A DNA stretch of 52,429 nt, from the NCBI GenBank assembly GCA_015068645.1, contig SVKD01000003.1:88471-140899 (forward strand), given 5' to 3'. The position numbers and the translations under genes are program-made. Each line of letters begins with the position of its first letter. Positions within the stretch are counted from its first letter, which is position 1. Below, in pieces: positions 36,301-45,800 of the stretch. The stretch is from Oscillospiraceae bacterium (GTDB taxonomy: Bacteria; Bacillota; Clostridia; UMGS1840). A model generated the notes under the pieces. The model ran no database searches. It worked only from the letters and a program-made list of their open reading frames with translations, and was not told where the DNA came from.

Positions 36301-39300
36301 ATATTGTCTGAGGTCCCCTTTTAAACGAATATAGGGATTGGATTTGGTATCCGCATCCCCCACTGCAATCCCAAGACCCATCACGTTTTTGGAAGTATCG
36401 TAAGAAGAGGTGGTCATATACTGAATGGTGGTCACATCTTCTAAGGTAACAGTGAATTCGTCGGAACTTCTTACAATCTGAATGTTGGCAAAGCTTCCGC
36501 ATTCGGTAACGGTGTTTTTCACGGTGGCATTTCCGCCACCGATAAAAATGTTACATCTTGCACCATAAATATAACAGTTAGAAATGGTGGAATCATCAGT
36601 TAAAAGGACTGCAGATTTAAAGTAGTCATAACCCGATGCATCGGAGGTATATAAATAAGATTCGGGGAAAATATCGCAGATAATTCTGGTGTTATCTAAA
36701 ATACCGCCTTTGGATACATTGATAAAACCGGTGGTCAGCAGCTTAAGGCCGGGATTACCTTTTCCTGCACAGGTTACGGTAAAGCCGTTGCCGTAAAAAG
36801 CATAACCGTTGGACACGTTAAAGGTGCCGGAAATATCGTTTAATAATACCACGTTATTGGCAGTTGCCGATGTGGCAGTGGTCACGTTCTTCGCATCCAC
36901 AATTTCTAGGTACAAAGAATACGGAGTACTTTCTTCATCCGAAATGGTCACTTTTACCACGCCGGTACCGCTGAATTTTAAGGTAGACTTGGTCCAATCG
37001 GTGTTTTTGGTATAGGTAGCAGAAACCAAAGGAGTGTTTGCCAGAGGTTCCACTGCTACGTTTACGGTACCAACACTCACACCGTCTAAAGCTTTAAAGA
37101 TGCTTCCCAATGCCACGGTATTCTGATTGCCGATTCTATATAAATAATCTTCGTGATTTACAAATTTGGTATCAAATTTTGCAATCTGAGGAGGTGCTAA
37201 TTCTGTTACAGTTACGGTAGCAGAGGTTGCGGTACAGTAAAAACCGTCAGTAATGGTAACGGTATAAGTGCCGCCACCGCTAAAGGTGACAATACCGTTA
37301 TCCCAGGTTGCATCCTTCGTGAAGGAAGAAGCACCGGTTACAGACACAGTAGCATCTTTAATCAGATTACCGTTTGCGCTGAACAGCTCTCCTAAAGTTT
37401 TCGTTACTGCAACACCTTGTTCAGTTTCATAAGCTAAATCAGATTTTGCAGTCCATTTGTCAACTGCAGCAGGTTCTTTTACCGTAACGGTAGCGGTTGC
37501 TACGTTACAGTAGAAGTTATCGGTTGCGGTAACGGTGATGGTACCTAAACCTTCAACAGTTACTTTACCGTCTGCATAGGTACCGCCGGTTACAGTAATT
37601 TCTTTCACTTCATAGCCGTTGGTATCAAATAAATCTGCAAAGTCTACGGTGTACTTACCGCTTTCAATAGTAGCTAAAGTATGAGTTACTTCGATATCTT
37701 TGCCAATGAATTTGTCTACGTTTGCTGCATCGTTTACAACGATAATAGCAGTTGCTTCGTTACAGTAGAAGTTATCAGTAACAGTTACGGTGTAGGTACC
37801 AATGGTTCCGGGAACGGTAATAACGCCATCAGCATAGGTACCGCCATTATCTACAGTTACTTCTACTGTTTTGATAATTGCACCGTCAATTGCGGTGAAC
37901 AGGTCAGCGAAGTTTACGGTCTGGTCTTTGCCAACAGTATCAACGGTTAAGGTGATTTCTTTATTAGTTGCATTCCATTTATCAATGTTTGCAGGCTCGT
38001 TTACGGTTACGGTTGCGGTTGCAACATTACAGTAGTAATTATCGGTTACAGTGATCGTTTTTTTGCCAAAACCGTCCACGGTGATTGTGCCGTCTTCGTA
38101 AGTTGCACCGGTGACAGTCAGGTTATCCATATCTACGGGAACGCCGTCGATTACGGTGAACAGCTCGGCAAAGTCATAGGTTACGGTATTTGCTTCCGCG
38201 GTTTCTAAGGTGTGAGTATAAGTCACATCTTTACCAATGAATTTGTCGATGGAAGGAATGTTTTTGGGTGTGAAGGTGTAGGTTCTGCCAATTACGTAAG
38301 ATTCGTCTTCGTTATTGGGGTTATACATCTTCAGTGCCAGAGTTACTTCTAAATCGGGATTCGCTACTAAAAATTCAGGTGCGAAGAAGATCCCGCAATC
38401 AAAATCCTTTACCCGTTCATACACTTCCTGATAGGTGTATTTGAGACCGGGTTTTCCGTAGGCTTCTGCCGCGGTTTCCATAATTTTTAAGGGAGTACCG
38501 GGGGTCAAGGTGATAGCCATTTTGGGCACACTTACCCAAGCAGGACTCCAGGAATCGTACTGACCTGCCAGATAGCCGTCACAGGTTCCGTCTGAATGGA
38601 AGGTAGCAGTCTTATTGATCATGATTTCATAATCTGCATACCAGTCTCCAAACACTGCCAACTGAGATTCTGTAGAAGGGTCTGCTTTGAAGTTTAATGC
38701 AAAGGTTAAATCTACATCCTGGATTGCTTCTACATCCAGCTCGGTAACCGTTGCTGTGGGTAAGCAGAATTCAAAGTCTTTTTCTGCGATCGTATAGATA
38801 TTGCCATTTTCAGGATTTACCAGTACCAGTGCTAAGGAAACCTCCAGACCATCATTTTCTTTTAAGAAATCATGGGAGAAGTTTACGCCACAGTCAAAAT
38901 CTTTTACGGTTTCTGCTACATCCCTGTAAGTCACGGTTAATCCGGCAGCATCCATAATGGAAACAGGTGTATTTGCAGTTACCGCTAAATCGGTTGCCGG
39001 AATTTTTACAAATTCAGGACCGAATTCATCATACTGGCCGATTAAGTAACCGTCACGGGTACCGTCGGCATTGAAGGTTGCATCTTTGTTCATTTTGAAT
39101 ACAAAGTCTGCTTTCCAGTCGCCGTAGAATGCTAACTGTTCATCAGTTACTTCATCTGCTGTGAAGTTCAAAGCAAAATCCGCATCTTCTGCTTCGATTT
39201 CGGTAACAGTGGCTGTCGGGAGTTCCTCCAGCAGGTCACGTTCGATAATGCCGGGATTGGTTAACGGAACTAAAGAATCAGTACCCTCCCAGCAGAATAC

Positions 39301-39645
39301 TTTTAATAATTCGGTATCTGCTACCGAAATTTCTCTGCTGTATTGGTTTTCTTCCCCTGCCACAGCAGAAACTGTGGTAATAGGCTCTGTTTTACAAAGC
39401 ACACCGTCTGCAGTGTAGTGAGAAACAATCACCTGCGCCGAATTCTTTTCGGTTGGGGTAAAGGTGATGTTGGCAGTCACCGTATCGCATCCGTCCAAAG
39501 CGGTAATCACTTCTCCCCCTTCATTATAAAAGGAAACGCTTCCTAAATCGGAAGCCGTTGCAGCAAGGGCAGAAAATACCCCCAAAAGCAACGTAAGTGC
39601 AGTCAAAAGGCAAAGTAGTTTTTTTATGTTTTTCTTGGTTTTCAT
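33304..39645 (-). CDS. Secreted Hint-domain surface protein, middle paralog (2113 aa)
   Basis: Signal peptide (about 1-31), then the shared FYN module (about 35-137). Two repeats of about 155-165 residues beginning PTATVTE follow (about 141-462), then four Ig-like repeats each ending in a TVTDNFYCN-type motif (463-815). The YLYRIGNQN domain (about 836), a beta-helix-like region (about 930-1130) and four InlB-type repeats (1530-1812, for example GWYDAP...TLYAQW) come next, then a Ser-rich linker. The 220-residue Hint C-terminus (bases 33307-33966) starts at Cys1894 (CFSEDTLITMADG), with His1965 and NFNALAEGLLTVAPP; I count 175 of 220 residues identical to the 1066-aa paralog. AAAGGAC precedes the ATG. 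No SLH, LPXTG or other anchor is visible. Confidence 0.86.
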   Translation of the reverse strand: MKTKKNIKKLLCLLTALTLLLGVFSALAATASDLGSVSFYNEGGEVITALDGCDTVTANITFTPTEKNSAQVIVSHYTADGVLCKTEPITTVSAVAGEENQYSREISVADTELLKVFCWEGTDSLVPLTNPGIIERDLLEELPTATVTEIEAEDADFALNFTADEVTDEQLAFYGDWKADFVFKMNKDATFNADGTRDGYLIGQYDEFGPEFVKIPATDLAVTANTPVSIMDAAGLTVTYRDVAETVKDFDCGVNFSHDFLKENDGLEVSLALVLVNPENGNIYTIAEKDFEFCLPTATVTELDVEAIQDVDLTFALNFKADPSTESQLAVFGDWYADYEIMINKTATFHSDGTCDGYLAGQYDSWSPAWVSVPKMAITLTPGTPLKIMETAAEAYGKPGLKYTYQEVYERVKDFDCGIFFAPEFLVANPDLEVTLALKMYNPNNEDESYVIGRTYTFTPKNIPSIDKFIGKDVTYTHTLETAEANTVTYDFAELFTVIDGVPVDMDNLTVTGATYEDGTITVDGFGKKTITVTDNYYCNVATATVTVNEPANIDKWNATNKEITLTVDTVGKDQTVNFADLFTAIDGAIIKTVEVTVDNGGTYADGVITVPGTIGTYTVTVTDNFYCNEATAIIVVNDAANVDKFIGKDIEVTHTLATIESGKYTVDFADLFDTNGYEVKEITVTGGTYADGKVTVEGLGTITVTATDNFYCNVATATVTVKEPAAVDKWTAKSDLAYETEQGVAVTKTLGELFSANGNLIKDATVSVTGASSFTKDATWDNGIVTFSGGGTYTVTITDGFYCTATSATVTVTELAPPQIAKFDTKFVNHEDYLYRIGNQNTVALGSIFKALDGVSVGTVNVAVEPLANTPLVSATYTKNTDWTKSTLKFSGTGVVKVTISDEESTPYSLYLEIVDAKNVTTATSATANNVVLLNDISGTFNVSNGYAFYGNGFTVTCAGKGNPGLKLLTTGFINVSKGGILDNTRIICDIFPESYLYTSDASGYDYFKSAVLLTDDSTISNCYIYGARCNIFIGGGNATVKNTVTECGSFANIQIVRSSDEFTVTLEDVTTIQYMTTSSYDTSKNVMGLGIAVGDADTKSNPYIRLKGDLRQYNWVTSDHSSVSNSYAKSVLEVALKESAYQHTINGKNTVNLGMAYITSYPANIIDERTNKAEIPYALNKVSFLGATGRVYTVAAGSAVTADYRYNPETDGVIPYICGGNGLYEPQIYPNSTLGGQYIANTDGCNKYCYMDSDTLKVMIPAGESFEIDFTKIFDINKYSGQDLQTQITCTDENGDEVSLTNGKLTLSETKEYIVTYTLTDTIFYNENGESVAQTVVYTKKLPVSVALKDTSTPNAEFSFDSTKQVIYYNKALLGDKIQFMPFLAGLKIYDYMGDTRYLRFDGDDNAYQKVVSATIENLNTTGEAKGYHIITVKLVDGGVLKIDLDVKATAGGSTHSGSIKTNKNIFYVVNDGGTASSGQIWRVYDYEFTGNNGVVINSGSVNFGKSGVDATSFTKPTGTFSATVSATVTYDANGGLCGQSVGYQTNHYNTLTLPNPTRYGYVFAGWYDAPYQGNRVGGAGDLYTPGGDVTLYAQWGKPCTVTLDATGGSVTPETINYNGEQIVLPLPEKSGYWFTGWYEDAACTKLYGLNGVILNPTKNTTFYAGWSPVYTVTYNPTGGNVTPTSMDYVGTVLTLPLPSDTARAFAGWYTEENGGTFIGMGNDTYLPTAHITLYAHWEAPSVVTYDANGGSCSTDSQTYMGAPLTLPTPTLTGYTFQGWFTQAEGGTKIGGAGASYTPDESITLYAQWVKTPYTITVSQSNATVTGVTNGQTAYYGDSFTVTVSFSQNNSKSLKVTDGNGNTLLSESTAGTYTFSMPASNVTVSASSSGGCFSEDTLITMADGTKKAIKEITTEDSILTYNFFTGEMEAKDVALVVNHGVAEYPVANLTFSDGTVLKVIEDHGVFDYDLNQYVYLTMDNMAEYIGHTFVKMHEDGYTTVTLDKAEKTTETIGAYSLTSAGNFNALAEGLLTVAPPDDLYNWMPMGEKLRYDTDAFQNDIESYGLYTYDDFSQYVTYEQFIELNGAYLKIPVEKGIFSWDYILELIDLYVK

Positions 39646-39730
39646 AAACGATTTGTCCTTTCTTTATGGTTCCTTTGGTGATGTAAAAAACGGGGTACGA
39701 ATTTTAGAAGCATTATGTAGTTACACCACA

Positions 39731-39778
39731 CCATTTTATTCTATCTACATCTTACCACTTTTTGATGGATTTTGTCAA
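39731..39778 (-). promoter_or_regulatory. Promoter of the 2113-aa Hint protein with shared downstream motif
   Basis: Minus strand: TTGACA (39773-39778), 18 bp, TAAGAT (39749-39754). TAGAATAAAATGG (39731-39743) follows at the same distance as in the 1066-aa paralog. Confidence 0.78.
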
Positions 39779-39814
39779 GGTTTTTCGTTATTTTCACTGT
39801 CTCTCCACCGAAAC

Positions 39815-39851
39815 AAAAACTCCCTGCAGAGAACTCTGCAGGGAGTTTTTT
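39815..39851. terminator. Bidirectional intrinsic terminator
   Basis: AAAAACTCCCTGCAGAG pairs with CTCTGCAGGGAGTTTTT. It begins 14 bp after the 2756-codon gene's stop on the minus strand and precedes the promoter of the next minus-strand gene. Confidence 0.9.
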
Positions 39852-39865
39852 CATACGAAAACGTA

Positions 39866-42800
39866 TTACGGATTTACATATAAGCCAATTAACTCAACAA
39901 TGTAATCCCAGGTGAAGATTCCTTTTTCTACAGCAATCTTTAAGTATGCGCCGTTTAATTCGATAAACTGTTCTTCAGTTACCAAACCGCCGAAATCTTC
40001 TAAGGTGTATAAACCGTAGGTTTCGATATCTTTTTGGAAGCTTTCGGTATCGTAACGGAGTTTTTCACCCATTTCAATCCAGTTATAGAAACCAGCAGGA
40101 GGAGCAAGTGTCAGCATACCTTCTGCAAATGCGTTGGCATTGCCTGCAGAGGTTAAGGAATAGATTCCCAGGGTTTCTTCAGTTTTTTCTGCTTTCACTA
40201 AGGTTACCAAGTCATAACCTTCCGCATTTTCTTTCACAAAGGTGTGACCAATGTATGCATCCATATTATCTATGTTAATGTATACATAATCGTTTAAGTC
40301 ATAGTCAAACACACCGTGGTCACCAACGATTCTTAAGGTAGTGCCGTCGGAGAAGGTTAAGTTTGCCACTGCGTAAGTATCCACGCCGTGAGAAATTAAG
40401 AGTGCCACATCTTTTGCTTCGTAACAGCCTGTAAAGAAGTTGTAGGTTAAGATGGTATCATCCTTGGTAACATCCTTCATTGCTTTTTGGCTGCCGTCAC
40501 CCATGGTGATTAAGGTATCTTCGGTAAAGCAGCTACCGCTAGAAGATGCGGTTACGGTAACGGTCTGCGCCGGCATGTTAAAGGGTGAATTATAGGTAGT
40601 GCCATCTGCACCCTTAATGGTGGTGGAACGGCTGTTACTCTGAGAGTAGGTTACGTCAACAGTTACCTGAGTGCCGTAGGGAATGTTAATGGAACCGTTA
40701 TTAGCAACGGTGGTATTGTTAATTTTTACAGTTGCATTTGTAGCAGAAACTTTTACAGTGTAGCTACCAATCGTCCACTGTGCATATAAGGTAATGTTGG
40801 AAGACGGAGTGTATTCTGCGCCTGCATTCCCAACCTTGGTGCCACCGGATGCCGCAGTATACCAGCCGTTGAAGGTGTAACCGGTTCTGGTGGGGTTGGG
40901 TAAAGTAAGAGCAGTTCCTTCGTAAGTTGCAGAAGCAGGACTTACGCTACCGCTGTTTGCATTGTAGGTCACGGTGTAGGAAATTGCTTCCTGCCACTGT
41001 GCATACAGGGTGATTGCGCCGCCCGGATGATAACCTTCACCCGCATCACCGATTTTTTCGCCACCGGTGGGTGCAGTGTACCAACCTAAGAACCAGTAAC
41101 CGTCACGACTTGCATTGGGTAAGCTTAATGCAGTGCCGTTATAGGTCTGAACGGTAACAGAAGCAGTACCGCCGTTTGCGTCATAACTTACATCACAAGG
41201 TTTGCCCCACTGTGCATATAAGGTGATATTTGCGGAAGGAGCATAGGAATCTCCTGCACCGCCCACACGGGTTCCGCCGGTAGGAGCAGTGTACCAACCT
41301 GCAAACAGGAATCCGCCACGTTTGGGAGTGGGCAGAGTTACGGAAGTTGCAGCTGATGTTGCATAACCAATGGTCTGTACACAGGAACCGCCATTTGCAT
41401 CATAGGTTACCGTTGCTTTAATGGTGGTACTAAAGTTTCCGGAAGGAGTGGAAACACTGGAACCGCTGGAATTAAAGGTCTGCTGAGCAGAGGTAATGGT
41501 TACCCCGTTGTTACCGGTAAAGGTGTAGTAATCCACATACCAGTATGCAGAGGTGGTGGTGGAAGCAGAGTTACTGGTACCACCGCCGTTTACAAAGTAA
41601 ACAGTGTTGTCTTTGGTTTTAATAGAACCGGTATAGGTGGAAGCACCGCCACTGTTTGCACGTGCTAAGAATCTGGTGTTAATCACACCGCCGTCAGTCA
41701 GTTTTACTTCTACCAACGCTTTGTTGCTGGAATAGCCGGTGATGGTGATGGATGCAATTTTGTTGAAATCAGAATCACCGTTGAAACGTAAGTATTCGCT
41801 CTGACCGTTGTGGTCATAAATCTGTAAACCTTTTAAGAAGGGTAAATACTGTTTTACATCGCCTAAGGTAGGTTTATAGTAACCCATTTTCTGGCTGTCT
41901 TTGTTGAATGCAAAACGTGCATCGGGAACTGCATTGTCTTTTAAGGAAACAGATAAGGTAATCGGGAAGGTATAAGTTACGGTATCTGCCACAACCTGAC
42001 CGTCTTTAGCATAGAACAAAGTATCGGTTACGGTGTAGGTTACGGTGTAGGTTCCTTTGTTGGTTAAGGAAACGCTGGTTCCGGATACAGGAACTGCCAC
42101 GCCGTTTTCATCCACACAGGTAATGGTCATACCTAAATCTTCGCCGGTGTATTTTTCAATATTTACCAGACCTGCTAAATCTACCACTTTGGTATCACCG
42201 TCGGTGAACAGAATGTTCACGGTTTTGCCGGTGGTGTATAAATATTCGTCACAACCTTCCACGTTTTCGATATACTGTCCGCCTAAATCATCGTCAAATT
42301 TAAACTGGGGTTTATACAGGTCAGTTGCGATGGTTTTGTCTGCATTTTCGTAATCAGAGAAAATCTGGGTGTCGACTGCACCGGATAAGGAGTATGCCTG
42401 ACCGGAAACACCGCTCACGGAAATACTATCCAAAGCATAGGGCAAGCCGGTCTGATTGTCGATGATTGCAGTTTTGGTATTTAAGTATACAATACCCATA
42501 TTTACGCTGGTTTGACCATTCACACTGTGCTGATATTTGGAAACAGCCAATGCGCTGTTGATAGCAGATCTTGCATAAGAATCGCTTACTGCATTCATGT
42601 CATCAGCATTCACCCAGTTATACTGTTTTAAGTTACCTTTTAATACCAGGTTCGGGTTGGTAGAAGTGTTGGGACCAACAATCACACCAAAGCCCAGCAT
42701 GGTGTTGTTTTTCAGGCTGTCGTTTGCATAAACGGTGGGTTTGTTCTGATACTGAATGGTAGTAACGTCTTCTAAGGTTACGGTGTATTCACTACCGCTT

Positions 42801-45800
42801 TCAATCTGCATATTGGAAAGTACGCCTGCTTCCAGAATGGTATCCTTCACGGTCACATTACCGGCACCAACATAGATGTTGTTTCTTGCGCCGTAAATAT
42901 GACAGTTGGAAATGGTGGAATCACCACTTACCGCTACTGCGGAAAGCTGATAGTAGTATCTGATTTTAGAAGGATCTTTTGAATCCACTTCATAGTAATC
43001 TTCCACCTGGTTGGAGTACAGTGCTGCAATGGGGAAGATGGCTGCACGAACTACGGTGTTTTCTAAAGTACCGCCTTCTTTTACGGTGATAATACCCTGT
43101 TTTAAACCGCTACCTAATCCTAAGTAACGTCCGTCATTGGTATTGCTTACGGTAAAGCCGTTGCCATAGAAGGTGTTATCACCGGATACGGTAAAGCCAT
43201 TTAAGGTACTGCAATTATTAACCAATACGGTATTGCCGGAAATGGTACCGTTTACGCCGGTTACGTTGGTTGCATCCACAACTTCTAAGTACAGTTCGGT
43301 GGGTAAGCAAGCAGGATCAGCTGTGTCCACGATAGACACTTTTACCACGCCGGTACCGTTAAATTTCAGAGTAGTTGCAGTAATATCTGCAGTTACCTGA
43401 GATGCTTCCACAGGAGTTACAGTTACGGTTGCATTGGTGGGAACAAAACCGTCAACAGGAACGAAGATTTTTTCAATCGCAACTTCGTTTTGGTTACCGA
43501 TACGGTACATAAAGTCGGTTTTGTCAAATTTCTTCACGAATTTTTCTTCGGGAATAATGTCGGGTTCTTCCACGATAACAGTTGCAGTTGCAGTGTTACA
43601 GTAGAAGTTATCGGTTACGGTTACGGTGTAAGTGCCTGCACCGGTAAAGGTGAACACGCCATTTTCGTAAACGCCGTCACCGCCTACGGTGAGTTCTTTT
43701 ACAGTATAGCCGTTATTGGTGAACAATTCATCAAAGGTTACAGTTACGGTGTTTTCGCCGTAAACTAATTTTTTGGAAACGGTTTGACCGGTCCATTTAT
43801 CAACATTAGCAGGTTCTTTTACGGTAATGGTTGCAGTTGCTTTGTTACAGTAGAAATTATCAGTTGCGGTAACGGTGAAGGTACCGATACCGGTAACAGT
43901 GATTTTGCCGTCTGCATAAGTTGCACCTTCCACGGTGATGTCTTTTACATCATAACCGTTATTGGTGAACAGTTCGTCAAAGTTGTAAGTTACAGTGTTA
44001 CCTTCGATAGTATCTAAGGTATGAGTGTAAGTTACAGCTTTACCGGTGAACTTGTCAACATTTGCAGGTTCATTTACGGTAACAGTTGCAGTTGCAATGT
44101 TACAATAGAAGTTATCGGTTGCGGTAACGGTGTAAGTACCTGCTTTTCCGGGTACGGTTACAACGCCACCTGTAAAGCTTGCTCCGTTATCTACGGTTAC
44201 GGAAATCGCTTTGATTACTACACCTTCAACTGCGGTGAATAAATCTTCAAAGTTTACGGTCTGATCCTGACCAACAGTATTAACGGTTAAGTCAATGGTT
44301 TTGTTGGTAGCAGTAAATTTATTTACATTTGCAGGAGCGTTTACGGTAACAGTTGCAGTTGCAATGTTACAGTAGAAGTTATCGGTTGCGGTAACGGTAA
44401 TAGTTCCTAAACCGGTAACAGTGATTTTACCGTCTGCATAAGTTGCGCCTTCCACGGTAATATCTTCCGCTTTTACATTTGCACCTTCAACGGTTTCAAA
44501 CAGGTCTGCAAAATTGTAAGTTACAGTGTTACCTTCGATAGTATCTAAGGTATGAGTGTAAGTTACGGTGTTACCGGTGAATTTGTCCATCGCAACAGGA
44601 GCATTTACAACTACAGTTGCAGTTGCAGTGTTACAATAATAGTTATCGGTTACGGTGATGGTTTTGGTACCGAAACCTTCTACGGTGATTTTGCCGTCTG
44701 CATAAGTTGCGCCGGTTACGGTGATGTCTTCCATTTTCACGGGAACGCCGCCGATGGTGTCAAACAGCTCAGCAAAATCATAAGTTACGGTATTTGCTTC
44801 CACGGTGTCTAAGGTGTGATTATAGGTCACAGCTTTACCGATGAATTTGTCGATAGAAGGAATGGTTTCAGGAGTGAAGGTGTAGGTTCTGCCAACCACG
44901 TAAGATTCGTTTTCGTTATTGGGATTATACATCTTCAGTGCCAGAGTTACTTCTAAGTCGGGGTTAGCAACTAAAAATTCGGGAGTAAATGCTAAACCGC
45001 AGTTAAAGTCTTTTACAGAAGTAACGATATCTGCGTAAGTCAGTTTCAGACCGCTCTGACCCATGAGAGCTGCTGCAGTTTCCATTACTCTTACAGGAGT
45101 ATTTGCTTCTAAGGTTGCATCTTCAAAGGGAACGGATACCCAGTTTTTGCTCCATGCGTCATACTGACCGGAGAGGAAACCGTCTGCATTGCCGTTTGCA
45201 TTGAAGGTTGCGGTTTTGTTTACGGTTAATTCGTAATCTGCATACCAATCACCGAACATCAGGAGCTGTTCCTGAGTAGATTCGTCTGCTTTAAAGTTTA
45301 ATGCGAAATCTAAATCAACGCCTTCGATTGCTTCAACGTCCAGTTCAGTAACGGTTGCAGTGGGCTGTTTCCAGGTTCTGGTGATTGCATCACCGATTAC
45401 ATAGGATTCAGCGGGATTTAAGGGATTGTAGATTCTTAATTCCACGGTAGCGGATACGCCATCGTTTGCTGCTAAGAACTCTTTAGAGAAGTTGATACCG
45501 CAATCAAAATCTTTTACGGTTTCAACGATATCACGGTAGGTAACATCCATTCCTGCAGATTCTAACACGTTAATAGTGGTATTTGCAGGAACTACTAAAT
45601 CGGTTGCAGGTAATTTTACCCATTCTGCGCCGAATTCGTCATACTGACCCAGTAAGTAACCATCTTTTTCGCCGTTTGCGTTCAGGGCTACATCTTTGGA
45701 AATGGTTACAGCATAATCAGCTTTCCAGTTACCGAAGGTTTTTAACTGTTCTTCGGTTGCTTCGTTTGCTTTAAAATTCATTGCAAAGTCTGCTTCCACA

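Noticed and set aside
43490-44812. Series of plus-strand open frames of 70-100 codons inside the longest Hint gene
   Set aside because: They are antisense shadows that recur because the coding repeats recur; they have no ribosome sites and similar low-complexity products.
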